Assembly (NCBI GenBank): GCA_051530055.1
Contig: CM121342.1
Span: forward strand, 12,648,001-12,712,000
Direction: 5' to 3'
Length of the DNA: 64,000 bases
From: Neoechinorhynchus agilis
Taxonomy: Eukaryota; Acanthocephala
Below are positions 47,441 to 58,052 of the stretch, piece by piece. Positions within the stretch are counted from its first letter, which is position 1. Every line of letters starts with the position of its first letter. The notes under the pieces were generated by a model. That model worked only from the letters and a program-made list of their open reading frames with translations, searched no databases and had not been told where the DNA came from. A program made the translations under genes and the position numbers.

Positions 47441-48564
47441 GGTCACTCAATCGGAAGGATGAATTGTCAGACAGTTTATCACTTTTCTGACCTTTCCGAG
47501 TGAGGGAGTCCCCGAAGAAGCAGTGAAGCGGCGAAAATTCGGACAAAATAAAACATCGTACTCGGGAACGTTTTGGAAAAATCTATATTTTGGTTATCGC
47601 TTGAGTTTTCCGAAGGTTCTGTACCGTTTCTTGTCGTCCGGCTCAACTGTATATGCAACAATACTGATTTAAAATCGATAAGTTTTTAGTTATAAACTTT
47701 GGTATTGTTGAGTTTTAAAAATGAAACGAGGCATCTCATGAAGTATAGGACGTTATTTCCCACTGCGAAAACGTTGATAAGGGCACAAGATTGTGCCGAG
47801 ATATTGGGCCTAATAAAATACTTCAATTTTTATGCCATAAAAAATCAGATCTTTCCAAAAATCAGCTATGATTAATACCTTTTAAAGTTAATCATTTCGG
47901 TGTTTAGCACCTTTCTCAATGTTACCATTGCTCCAACGACGCAAAGTACTTTTGCATAGGTGTAAAATGATTAAGGTATGACTTTTTACAAGATTGCGCA
48001 AAACGCATACTGACTTAAGTACCCACTAAACAGGTTTAAAGGTAACTTGATCTTTACCTTCACGATTTATTTCTTAATTTTTCTGGTCGTACTAACATTT
48101 TTGAATTTATTATTTTGTTCTTTGAAAAGTTATGGAAATCAATTAAAGTTGCGAGAATCGAGTCTACCGATTTGTTTTTAAAGTTGTGTCAAGCCTTATG
48201 AATTTAGTTTAAATATTAGGCAGCCCAAACCTGGTGATGAAATAGGAGCGCTTGAAAATCAATTTCAGTTATGAAAATTATTTCTATATGTAACCCAATT
48301 TTTTTTACTATCAATAGTCAACGAAGTCCATTATCTCAATTCATATTCTTTAGCGTCCCTGAAACTCACACAGTCGATTCTTAAACAATTTAAATGCAAT
48401 AAAAGTTCGCCGCCTGTGTGTTTTCAATCAATTTGAGTTAAACCTCGCAAATTTAAGCTTTCTTCGAATTAAATTTGATTCTCTGTTGATTTCATATTTT
48501 TTTAAAGTATTCTACTATAGTAATAAGTTGCTCATCGATCCTGATTAAAGGTCGAATTGCTGAG
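47441..48564. other. Intergenic, nothing recognised
   Basis: AT-rich DNA between the Penelope fragment and the next plus-strand gene. No feature identified. Confidence 0.3.
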
Positions 48565-48900
48565 ATGTCATTGACGAGCTGGACAACCTCAACAATGGCA
48601 TTCTTTTCTTTTGCTATATCGATTGCTAGTCTTGTGATGTTTTCAAAGCATAAGGACATCGACGGTGGACTTTGCGCCGTTTATCTCGGTAATATTTCGA
48701 ATGAAAACCCAAATCAACAATTTGCACAGGCTTGGTTGGATTGTGCTTGTATGTGTTTGGTCATTTGCATTGCAAAGATTATTGGAGCCAAAACATTGAA
48801 CGCAGGCTGAGAGCGTTTAAATACGCAACAGGAGGGATATTTGCAGTGTCAGTGGTTGCTTCAAGCGCATATGCTACATATGGCTCTTCATGCTATAGAT
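48565..48900 (+). CDS. Small multi-pass membrane protein, partial, unrecognised
   Basis: Exon 1 48565-48748 starts 'MSLTSWTTSTMAFFSFAISI' with a hydrophobic segment at about residues 11-28. A 29-nt intron, 48749-48777 (GTATGT...AAAG), joins in phase to exon 2 48778-48900, with a second hydrophobic segment 'YATGGIFAVSVVASSAYATY'. Exon 2 ends at a strong donor GTAAGT (48901), so the gene continues. Possible later exons near 49218-49275 and 49435-49550 could not be joined in phase. Two or more membrane passes with a short polar loop; no family recognised. Confidence 0.5.
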
Positions 48901-50272
48901 GTAAGTTTTTAATACTGGCTCCGTTCCATAATGTTTTAATATTTGATCAAACTTTTATAACTATAAATTCCCTTGTGTTGGACCGAATTTAAAAAATAAT
49001 GATCTGTTGAAAAGATAATAAAAATTGGCGAATCAGAAAGAAGTTCGTTGTTAATTTTATAGCAGCAACATTTATTTCACCTATTTAATATATAATTTTT
49101 TGTATTCTCCACGGCTTCAACATTACATTTTAAATTTATGAGGAGTCTACTTCATCGTCCAAGTTTATCCGTTTAATATCATGATATTTTCTTTACATGT
49201 TTTTTGTGTTAAGAATACCTTGCATTGAATAAAAGGCCCAGGATATCCACAGCATTTCAGCCTGGACAATTCTCAGGTAAAAATTTTAATTGCAGGTTAA
49301 AGCCTGCTTTTACAAGTTATTTTTAAGCAGAGTTGTTATTTAACTTCAAATTTAACTTACTAAGCATTCCTTCTGATCATGCGTTAATTTCCTACTAAAT
49401 ACTGTTAATTTTTCTTAAATTTGCACTTTTAGAAAAAATTATACGGTACAAAGTTGGCAAATCTTAGGAAAACTCACACAGCATACATTTTCAGAATTGG
49501 AACAAAAGTATCCAAATGTAACAACTATTGTGGAACGGAGGTAGTATATTATTTCTTAAATTTCGATTATATTATTATAATCAAAAGACAGGACAACGTT
49601 TGGTCACATAGCATTTCTTAAGAGCGCATGCTGGATGTTTTCGGGTTTAAATTCAATTATTCTGTACAGTTTATGCAATGTGTGTATAGATGAAGCCGAG
49701 TTTGAATTGAGAATGCAATAAATTGCTTGTGTGGGAATAAAATATATTTTTGTGACTATATCATTTTAATTTCTTTGAGATGAAGTGATCTTGATAGCAT
49801 TGCGCTTTTAACCAGCAGGAAGATTATTATTTATACTAAATTTTAGCCTGTTTCGTATTCTTGCCATTGGTATTGGTCTATCTAAAAAGGAGTAGCGATA
49901 ATTACTATTTTTTGAAATGTAAAAATCAGCACTTATTAATTGAGCAAAAACTTTCGAAATCTCGCAGTAATTTAATCCATACTTGTTCAAAAATTCATTG
50001 TTTTAATGATGCGAATTTAACCGTTATTTTTCTACAAGAAAAGCGTCGGCAATATCCTATGAAAATTGAATACGCACCATTGATTAGCATCAATAAGGTA
50101 TTAAAAACTAAATTTTGAAATTAATGTGTTTCTATCGATCATTTAAAACTTATAAAAATATCAATTTCGTATAAATCAAATAAATTAAAGTAATGTCCAT
50201 TGTAATGGGTTATTTTAATCATAGAACACTGATTTGTGAAAACTAGATGAACAAAATTTTATTCGGAAAATA
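48901..50272. other. Introns/intergenic; possible further exons of the membrane-protein gene
   Basis: Weak open stretches at 49218-49275 and 49435-49550 follow acceptor-like sequences and may belong to the gene at 48565. The remainder, down to the Hox stop codon, is AT-rich without recognisable features. Confidence 0.25.
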
Positions 50273-51658
50273 TTATTGCTTTTCGGGTGCGTATGCGTAT
50301 CCGAAGTTGTAAATTTGACCATTTTCGCGAAGCTTTCTCTTGGCGCGCATCCTTCTGTTCTGAAACCATACTTTTACTTGTGCTTCTTTAAGCCCAAGTT
50401 CCTTTGAAATCTCCGCACGACGACTCCTACTTAGATAATTATTATAATGAAATTCCTTCTCCAACTCCGTTAGTTGAGCAGTAGTAAAGTTTACCCTCAC
50501 GTTCTTTGTTCCACAATATCTTCCTTGGTTATCGTCTAAATTAAAGGAACATCATTAAATTTTCGATTTTTTTTATCAAATTCTATCAATTAAAGGTCAT
50601 AGAGATTAAGATTCCGACCAAAATTCTTTGTAGCAGATGTTAATAAATCACAATATTAATTTGTATGTAAGATCGTACTTCTTACTAAATGTGCGGCTTC
50701 TTTGATCAAGCAATAAGTTAATCTACGAATTTGGCATAAATTGCACATCATTGCAGATTTCACATATAGCTAACTTTATTTCTTTTTAACCTTTAGAATT
50801 TTATCCTTTATTATAAAAAAAATTATTGCAACTTGAAGCAACTAAAAATAAATTTTTACACAAAACTCTCGGCAAATCAGTTTTAAACTTTCCGGGATTA
50901 TTCTTTCACGAAATCCTATCAAAATACATTGTTAGCGACATGCAATCAAATTTTTTGGCGCAACATAAATCTCTAATTGCTCCAGATATATAAACAAATT
51001 CAAGCATGCAAAAAGCTTTGATGCATGTTCTTATTTAGAATTAAAATTACATCTTAATTTTTTAAACAACAAATTATTATAATATTGTGATTTATGGTTT
51101 AAATTTTGAGAATTTTGTTAATTGCATTTTTTTATGATAACTAGACGCTGTGATATGTTCTCACAGATTCATTTCGAGGCATTTTTACGTTCAATCCAAT
51201 TTGCATCATTGTCTCGTATTTTTAATTATCTACATGGGATGCGTGATCAAATTTTAAGATACTCTGCTATAAAAATATGAATAATTGAAAAAATCAATAG
51301 TGTAATACATTTTGTTGCAATAAAAAAGTAATTTAAGGTTTCGTTTAAAAATTAACATGAAATACCTACCTTTTGATTTAATTTTTTTACTTGCTGTTAG
51401 CCACTTAAAATCTCCTGTATTGAGAGATCGAACAATCTCATTTCGTCCGTCATCAATTTTTCGTTTATCTCTTGATCTAAGTGACGGATTACAGCAGCAT
51501 GGATAGTAAATATTTTGGAACTTGGCATAATTTGCATGTTGCTGGAAATGTTGAAAAGACTGATGAGGTGCCGAAGTAGACTGAGCGATTGTGGCCGGAA
51601 TTAAGTTTGAAAAATCATAAACTGACTTAGACTGATAAATCTGCTGAGGATAATACAT
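50273..51658 (-). CDS. Hox1/labial-class homeodomain protein
   Basis: Anterior Hox transcription factor. Exon 1 51658-51370 encodes about 96 residues: Gln/Tyr-rich start, Cys patch 'YYPCCCNP' and a PBC-interaction hexapeptide '[12 protein letters not shown]' (labial-class core is xKWM). The intron 50536-51369 (834 nt, GTAGGT...TTTAG) is the longest certain one in the window. Exon 2 50535-50273 holds the homeodomain: '[19 protein letters not shown]' (helix 1, strongly Hox1-like), '[16 protein letters not shown]' and recognition helix '[16 protein letters not shown]' with Gln50 and Asn51. The C-terminus is short. About 183 residues in total, small for the class. Val at homeodomain position 47 and 'MRAKRK' after helix 3 are departures from typical Hox1. 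Confidence 0.9.
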
Positions 51659-52406
51659 AAGCGTTTTTTAAGATTCGTCTCAAATAGTTAGCAGTACTGT
51701 TGGATATATAACGAAATCGGCGTACGCATATGTTACGCATTTATAACAATGCATGCTGCTGATTGGCCTTTGCTATTTGGCTTATCATGCCGAAAATACA
51801 TCTTCATAGGCGGTGCTTGTCAGCTTTGCCAAGATTGTTTGATGGATTGGGAAGGTGTGGGTATTGTCAATTGCGGGCAATTCTCAAGAAAGTGCACTGC
51901 ATCTTATGCAACAAACATAATATTTATTATCATTTTTAACGAATGCAGAATCGGCTCTGGACCAAAAATTGCGTTGTGATTGGCCAAATTATAAGCATGT
52001 TCTCTAGCAACCTAAATACTAATTAACGGCTTGTTTATGGCGGAAAAATTGAAGGAATTTATTAAATCCGATATTTCGGGACATATCGGATTTAATAAAT
52101 TCCTTCATGTTGACCCAAGTCGAAATCGATTATAAAACAAAACAATGAACGCCATTGGTTCGGCTGATTGACGATATATTAACATCCCGCAGTTGGCGTT
52201 TAATAGATATGAGTTCACGAAACATTCAAAATGCCGATGTCAAAATATGGCGAGTAAGTTTCCTGCATGCACTATGCTCAAATATTATTGGACCACGGTG
52301 TTGTCATACAAAAATATCAATTGATCGTCAGAAATGCAACGAAATCATCTTATTTTTAAGCTTCTATATCAAATAAAAGTTTGCCGATCACTGAAAACAA
52401 ATAAGA
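51659..52406. other. Hox upstream / YEATS 3' flank
   Basis: Holds the Hox1 promoter side and a fold-back element (separately listed). The plus-strand frame at 51749-51979 has no recognisable similarity and is probably chance. Confidence 0.3.
52051..52106. repeat. Perfect 24-bp hairpin, deletion derivative of fold-back family b
   Basis: Arms 52051-52074 and 52083-52106 are perfect inverse complements ('GAAGGAATTTATTAAATCCG' + 'ATAT') around an 8-nt loop. Flanking 'GGCGGAAAAATTGAAGG' matches the end of the larger element at 55577-55784, so this looks like an internally deleted copy. Confidence 0.65.
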
Positions 52407-53168
52407 TTATTCAAATGATTCATCGACAATCGTTTCGTCACTCGAACTCTCAGTGACCTGATCTGAGCCGCAACCTTTTGATTTTCCTCGTCGTAGACCA
52501 CGATAAACGTTGGCTGCCTCGCGTATTTTTTCCATGTACCAATCGATAAGCGTGTCACTTTCTTCAATTTTATCATTTGTAGATTTCTCTACAGATCTAG
52601 CAATATCGATAAACATATCACTGGAATTTCTAACCACTTCACTCTCATCCTTTTCAGTTTCAATCAATTTTGGCAACCGATCGTCCGATGGTTTGATAGC
52701 CTCATTAAGAAGATTTCGCATCATCAAAGATGGTTTGGAAAATACAAAGAAGTCATGGATGACGTACTGTGAGTGCTCGTCCATTACATCGACTCCACTA
52801 CTGTTGGCATACAGCTGAAGAAAATGTTTAAAATGCACAGCAAGCTTTTCGGTTCCTCGAAAATAAACGCTGATTTCTACTTGAAAGCTTCCCCATCCAT
52901 ATTCTTGAACCTCGTATGGCGAAGTCCGACACACTCGTGTTGGATTACTGTAGGATTTGTGCAAATGAAATACGACTCGATCGACATACACTGATAGGTC
53001 CTCGTTTGGCGTATCGGAACGGAGAAAAAGTTTCCATCGGTGTGTATATTGGTTTTCGTTGTCTTCAACAAGTAATTCGCGTCGTTCGTGATCTTTAATG
53101 AGAAATTGAGCAGTATTTCCGTATACGATGGGGCGAAAAATTCGGTCCGATAAATTCAAGCAGCACAT
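52407..53168 (-). CDS. YEATS-domain protein, GAS41/YEATS4 type
   Basis: Histone acyl-lysine reader shared by SWR1/SRCAP and NuA4/TIP60 complexes; nuclear. Intronless, 253 residues (human YEATS4 is 227). YEATS fold at about residues 6-155: 'IVYGNTAQFLIK', 'THRWKLFLRS', 'YVDRVVFHLHKSYSNPTRV', 'PYEVQEYGWGSFQVEISVYF' (reader motif WGSF equivalent of WGEF), then 'HFKHFLQL'. The C-terminal part is acidic with a helical stretch ('DTLIDWYMEKIREAANVY'), in the position of the GAS41 coiled coil. Start is the first ATG, five residues before the fold. Confidence 0.9.
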   Translation of the reverse strand: MCCLNLSDRIFRPIVYGNTAQFLIKDHERRELLVEDNENQYTHRWKLFLRSDTPNEDLSVYVDRVVFHLHKSYSNPTRVCRTSPYEVQEYGWGSFQVEISVYFRGTEKLAVHFKHFLQLYANSSGVDVMDEHSQYVIHDFFVFSKPSLMMRNLLNEAIKPSDDRLPKLIETEKDESEVVRNSSDMFIDIARSVEKSTNDKIEESDTLIDWYMEKIREAANVYRGLRRGKSKGCGSDQVTESSSDETIVDESFE

Positions 53169-54624
53169 TTATCTGCGTTTAAAAGAAGGGTAATGAAGGG
53201 GGTTAAACCGTTCTTATGGATTTAAAAAATAATGCTTAAAAAAACAAAATTAGTAATAGCGAAAAAAATATTTGCTTTCCGGTAGCGAGACCTCATCACA
53301 ACTACAACTTTGTAAATTTGTTCAGAGAACTAGCAGACGAATTCATCAATTAATTTTATTATTTTAAAGTACCATAATGGTCCAGTTTTTATCACCAGGA
53401 AATATTATTAGAAAAATTGTAAAAATCAGGAAATAAATTTCAGATCATTCAATTTTTTTATGTTAATCCACGAGTATATTCTGTACTTTCGTGTAAATAA
53501 AATTTCTTTTAGGACGAGAGAGCAAAAAACTAAAAAATGCTGCGAACAGATTTTTCAATTTCCATATAAAATTTGTGCAGTCATGAAAGGAAAATTAATT
53601 TGCATTACAGACCAGCGAATAAATTTTTTACCTAGAAATCGTTCTTTATCTCCCACGTGCATTTCAAAAAGTAAAAAAGCAGACTTATTTTACATGGATA
53701 ATTGATGCATTGAGCAGCATGAACATTCAAAGCTATCAAATGCGATTTCTCACAAAAACATTTTCGAAATTTTCACACTAAATAATGAATCTGTATTTTA
53801 TTGGTCGCTCGTTGCATTAAAATTAAATTTTATCATCCAGTTCCAACGTAGATGGTTTAAATGTTTAAAGTAAACAAAACCAAATAAGCACAGTTTCGCA
53901 AATTCTATCTTAAGAAAAAATTCGATAAATTGATCAATACAAAAAGTAAAGAAATGCGGATAGATTAACAAGATATCGAATGCGAAATTGTTTTTAAGAG
54001 CACATATGCACATGGTCAGGTCATTAGAACTTCAATGATATATTTGGGTTAGAAGGAATCATAAACGAATGAACGGTACATTTAATGTGAAATATTTCAA
54101 ATTATGTTTATAATACTTCGTAAGGTTCAATCTTAGGCTGAAATAAGCAAAGAATTTAGGAAAAAGTAGTGAGGATTAAGCAAGAACAAAGTATGGAGAA
54201 TTATAGCGTAAGTTTTAGATTAAAATGAAAAGTAAGAAACTATGCATAATAATAGAAAGAGATCCAAAACTCTCTAATGATTGCAAATTCTAGCCAACAG
54301 ATGAATCGTCCGCTCAGTGTAATACAAACGACAAAATAATCAGCTAAGTAATACTGACAAACAAATCGATTAATGATGCGCAAATTCTGGCTTTCTTCCA
54401 GAAAAATCCTTAATTTCTGTGTTTTAGAACGATGAGGTTTAATCTCAAATATTCTTACAGCAGCTAATTAAAGTCGCTTATCAGCTAATTGCCGCGTTTT
54501 GATTACTGTGATTGGTCGAATGCTTTGAAAAACCCAGGAAAGTCAAAATATTGAATTATGGTAACACTAAGCCAATGGAAAAATTTTACGGCCTTGAATA
54601 GGAATGTAAAGTTTTTCACAACGT
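53169..54624. other. Intergenic, nothing recognised
   Basis: Very AT-rich DNA 5' of the YEATS gene. No exon, repeat or RNA gene identified. Confidence 0.3.
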
Positions 54625-54779
54625 AGAATTATGGGATAGCACAATCCTAGGAATGGTATATTTATTTAAAATACTTCACGAGGTAGCCTCGCCTGACAAA
54701 AATACTTTAATAGGGGTTACCTCGTGAAATATTTCAAATAAATATGCCATTCCCAGAATTATGCTATCCCATAATTCTA
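54625..54779. mobile_element. Fold-back (MITE-like) element, family a
   Basis: A 155-bp element whose two ends are inverse complements over about 65 bp: 'AGAATTATGGGATAGC', 'GGAATGG', 'TATTTATTT.AAATA', 'TTCACGAGGTA'. The spacer is about 25 bp, with no coding capacity. One arm is repeated at 14277-14312, and a similar 'TATTTCACGAGG' occurs at 55449. Non-autonomous DNA-transposon ancestry is likely; target duplication not determined. Confidence 0.7.
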
Positions 54780-54891
54780 ATTGGATTATTAGGAAGGATT
54801 TTCTACTGATGAGTAAACTGGAGTGCATATGGAATTCTAAAAACAATGCTAACAAGTTTTTTAGAATTTTTATATGCGGCTCAGCCGGTAG

Positions 54892-55188
54892 GTAGTCTTT
54901 TTATAGATAATTTTTTCCATACACGGATGAACCAATTTCGTTCTGGAAAGCGCTAGTCTGCGTTCAATGCCCCAAGACCCGGATCCTCAGATACCTCCAG
55001 GAGGCGGGACTCATCAGTGAGTTCCTCCCTTCAGCGGTATTTCATCCCCTTTGGTTGTGCGTCATTGGCGGTCGTGGATTCGAACCCCTTGACCCAAACT
55101 GGGATGAGGAGCTTTAGCTTACTTGACCACTTCAGCGCACTACGAAATGTACAAGCTTCACCACTTCAGCATGGATAAGCTTTCTGAT
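54892..55188 (-). repeat. SINE-1, near full-length copy with long flanking repeats
   Basis: Minus strand: 5' part with 'GTACATTTCGTAGTGCGC', A-box region 'TGGTCAAGTAAGC', perfect B box 'GGTTCGAATCC' near 55078-55088, body 'GGGGATGAAATACCGCTGAA', 'TATCTGAGGATCCGGG', 'GGCATTGAACGCAGACTAGC', tail 'CCGTGTATGGAAAAAATTAT'. It is bordered by a roughly 30-bp near-perfect direct repeat ('TTTAGAATTTTTATATG' plus 'GGCTCAGCCGG', 54860-54891 and 55190-55221; one mismatch), which behaves like a long target-site duplication. Confidence 0.75.
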
Positions 55189-55290
55189 TTTTTTAGAATT
55201 TTTATATGTGGCTCAGCCGGTTTTCGGTGGACGGTGTGTCCATTCGGCCGTGCATGGAAAAAATTATCTATCAATACTAACAAGTACTTT
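55189..55290 (+). repeat. SINE-1 3' tail, opposite orientation
   Basis: 'CGGTGGACGGTGTGTCCA', 'TTCGGCCGTGCATGG' and 'AAAAAATTATCTATC' form the family tail on the plus strand. This piece faces the previous SINE, and the antisense SINE appears to have inserted into it. Confidence 0.6.
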
Positions 55291-55576
55291 CAAAGTTTTC
55301 AATAGTCGTCAATGGGTTTCATAAGCGTGCGCTGGTGAGAATTATCATTTAGCATTTCTCAATCAGTATGGATTTTGTCAATTATATACCTTTTAATCAT
55401 CAAGATAAAATACTTCGAGGTTTACATATTTTTTGAATTGATTGATATTTCACGAGGAACCTCGCTTCATCAGTCATTGTTTGTAAGTCTTTAGAAATTG
55501 AAGAGACTACAATGACTAATTAGGCTTCCTTGTTCGAAATATCTCAATTAGCTAACCAAAGGAGGATTATAATTTA

Positions 55577-55784
55577 TGTTTTAATTCGGCGGAAAGAATG
55601 AAGTAATTTATTGAATCCGATTGATTTCGGCGCAAAATCTTGTACGCCTTTTTCAAGGTTGTTGCGCAAGTTAGTTTGTTGTTTATTAGCTTGCGAAACA
55701 ACCTTGATGAAAACGTAAATGATTGTGCGCCGAAATCAATCGGATTCAATAAATTACTTCATTCTTTCCGCCGAATTAAAACAT
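55577..55784. mobile_element. Fold-back (MITE-like) element, family b, full copy
   Basis: A 208-bp element with terminal inverted arms of roughly 90-100 bp, the outer 60 bp almost identical. Arm starts 'ATGTTTTAATTCGGCGG', then 'AATGAAGTAATTTATTGAAT', 'CCGATTGATTTCGGCGCA', then diverging 'CAAGGTTGTT.CGCAAG'. The spacer is short and non-coding. Relatives lie at 52051-52106 and 59487-59645, and a terminal scrap near 57510-57580. Confidence 0.75.
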
Positions 55785-55812
55785 GAACAGTTCAATCTTC
55801 AAACGTTATAAT

Positions 55813-56040
55813 TTATCTAAAATCTTTATCTGATTTGTTTGCAAAAGAGATACTCCCGGTCCGCCAGTCGTCGAAACCTATAGGTCCTCGAGGAGGACGG
55901 CTTTGACGCTGACCAAGGAAATAGGACATAGACTGGTGAAAATAACAAAGGATAATCGCGAACCAATGTTTTTGTGCCAAAGCAAAAGTCTTGTCGTTCA
56001 CCGGGTAAATGCCGTACTCTAGCTTGAATAGACATCAATA
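55813..56040 (-). CDS. Possible small protein, unrecognised
   Basis: Two overlapping minus-strand frames are open just downstream of DPH5: one from ATG near 56038 ('MMSIQARVRHLPGERQDF') and one ending '...GFDDWRTGSISFANK' at TAA 55813. Joining them would require a one-base change near 56003. The joined product would be a short protein with one hydrophobic stretch ('HWFAIILCYF'). No family recognised, and it borders a fold-back element, so it may be chance. Confidence 0.22.
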
Positions 56041-56085
56041 TTATTTTCTCCTGTATTGTTCTCGTCGCGTGCTAATTCACAAAAG

Positions 56086-57379
56086 CTATTTATTAACAAG
56101 TTCAAGCATTTCTTGCTCAACGTGATGAAGTTCAGGAGCAACGATTATAAGACTGTGAAGTGGACCACCTAAACTAAAGTCTTGAGCCATATCCCAAAGT
56201 GTCTTCATCACAAATCTTTGCTCTGTTTGATTGCAAACTCGAAGTGCAGCTACACATAGCCAATCACATAATGATGATGATGATGATTGCTGTATATCGA
56301 TTTCAAGGATCTGTTTAGCAGCCTCCTGACAAGTCATGAAGCTGGTTGATCGATTTGCTTTAGCTGCAGTAATTCCTCTAATTTCAAATAAAAAAGTTGT
56401 CTTGTCGATAAACACTAACTTTGAAGGGACTATGGACCAATCAATTTCGTTCATCCTAATGTCTAAACAATCTCACAAAAAATGATTGGTCTCGTATATA
56501 GAACTCACCCAACAGACAAAGAGTGTGAAGTCCACTCTCTCGATTGCGCATTATTTTCGCCAGGAAACTATTCGGTTTCCAAGTTTCAGTCCATAGCGGA
56601 ATGGAAACGGTTTCCCCAAATCTGTATAGCTGGAAAGTATGCTCCATGCGCAAAAGCTGCAATTTCTTTAAAGATACGAACTTGAAGTCCACAACTTGCG
56701 ATGGCGTTAATAATGGAGGCATTGTGCACCACTTCACATTTTACACACACTCTCAAGTGATCAATCTCGAATAAATTTTATTAAAATAAGAAAATGTGTT
56801 GGTCGTGATTAAATTTGTTGTTTCAGCCTTCGCTCGGCATGGACCCCGACGAGGCGAAAATTTCTTTATTATAAAACGTTCTCAACCGGACGAAGACCAA
56901 AAGAACAGAAATAAAAATATTGAACAACGGTTGCCGCAAACGAAATTGACCACTATTGAGCGAGTATCTGAGCTTTTTGTGCTCTAAGAAAAAGGTCACA
57001 ATGTGTCGTAGCAGCGAACGGATCTCCAACAACTAAAAATGAAACAGTACCATCTCCTCGAGCTTCGTTCAGGATGACATCTACACATAAAAAACTCAAC
57101 AAAAAAACTCACCTTAATGAATTACCTGAATTATGCTCGACCATTTCTCTATCTGCCACAATAACCCCTTTAACACCATATTCAGTTTCCTTTTAAATGG
57201 TCGTAAAACACGATGGACGATGTTGAATAAAAAGAAATTACAAGATCTGAGATCGAAAAGTTTGGCATTATGGACGTATAAGCTTCCAGGAAGATTTTAT
57301 CGCTCTTTTGGACATACTTGAGACCACGAACAGTTATGTCATCCGGGCAGCCTAATCCTAATCCAATGAAATAAAGCAT
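56086..57379 (-). CDS. Diphthine methyl ester synthase (DPH5)
   Basis: SAM-dependent tetrapyrrole-methylase-fold enzyme of diphthamide synthesis on elongation factor 2; cytosolic. Exons: 57379-57242 ('[19 protein letters not shown]', 'IFLEAYTSI'), 57189-57126 ('[11 protein letters not shown]'), 57080 to about 57005 ('[20 protein letters not shown]'), about 56745-56682 ('[10 protein letters not shown]', 'CGLQ'), 56629-56509 ('[17 protein letters not shown]', '[12 protein letters not shown]') and 56462-56086 ('[11 protein letters not shown]', '[13 protein letters not shown]', '[19 protein letters not shown]'). Introns are 52, 45, about 260, 52 and 46 nt. The donor/acceptor pair of the third intron could not be placed exactly. 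Length and motif order match the family (about 285 residues). A short Ser run is encoded by a GAT/ATC microsatellite near 56270-56290. Confidence 0.92.
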
Positions 57380-57734
57380 TCTTATTTTATCTTCAATAAA
57401 TCTTGAACGGAAAATTGAAGGATTTTTTAATATGTGAAAGTGGAAAAAATTATACATCCAAGAATCACTTTAATTGGAATTTTTTCGTCCAGTCACGCTG
57501 GACTTCTTCACCCTCTTGAATAACCTTGATAAATATTAGACTTAACAAACTCCTTCATTTTTTCCGTCATTAAAAACAAAAGAATGCCTTAAATACGAAC
57601 TTTCATGGACTGACACATTAAGTGACGTAAAAAAGACATAAAAGAATGAAAGACGGAAGAATAGAGTCTAGCAGTCACGTGTATATAAACGAAGTGCGAC
57701 GAATTCTTCGTTCTGTTTCCCGATAGGTCGATGG
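57380..57734. other. DPH5 5' flank and Penelope leader
   Basis: The DPH5 promoter side runs into sequence that precedes the Penelope RT fragment. A scrap resembling the end of fold-back family b ('CTCCTTCATTTTTTCCG') lies near 57550-57568. Confidence 0.35.
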
Positions 57735-58052
57735 TTGTTTTGTTCGCTTTACTGTTGTGAATTCAGCCTTGTACATAGGTGCGTTTTCCCACCACTCGGG
57801 AATGGGTGTAATTTCTATGGCGATCAATCGAATGTAATTTCCACTCCAGTAGGAATGCAAAAAGCTTTTGCATTCCTACTGAAGCTGATGAAGCAAAATA
57901 AAATTGAGGGTGCTGACTACTGGGCAGTTAGGTCCGTGAACTCTAGGACACCGATAATGTACCTATTAGCCAAGGTACACAAATGTCCGTTTAAGTTCAG
58001 ACCAATAGTTGCGGCTCAAACATCATTTTGCGCAATTTCTACTGTTAATTGA
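57735..58052 (+). mobile_element. Penelope-like element fragment (RT N-terminal motif)
   Basis: The plus-strand frame contains 'TPIMYLLAKVHKCPFKFRPI' followed by 'VAAQTS', the Penelope RT signature equivalent to 'SFLYLSPKIQKPTIQYRPII' in the element at 2880-4445. The frame stops at 58052 and nothing downstream is recognisable as RT. A 35-bp near-perfect palindrome (57847-57881) sits inside it. Confidence 0.65.
57847..57881. repeat. 35-bp near-perfect palindrome
   Basis: 'CAGTAGGAATGCAAAA' is followed by 'AGC' and then its inverse complement 'TTTTGCATTCCTACTG'. It is embedded in the 5' part of the Penelope fragment and is not found elsewhere in the window. Confidence 0.7.

Noticed and set aside
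51560-51590. CTGATGAGGTGCCGAAG resembling a hammerhead core
   Set aside because: It lies inside Hox1 coding exon 1 and lacks the closing stems; chance match.
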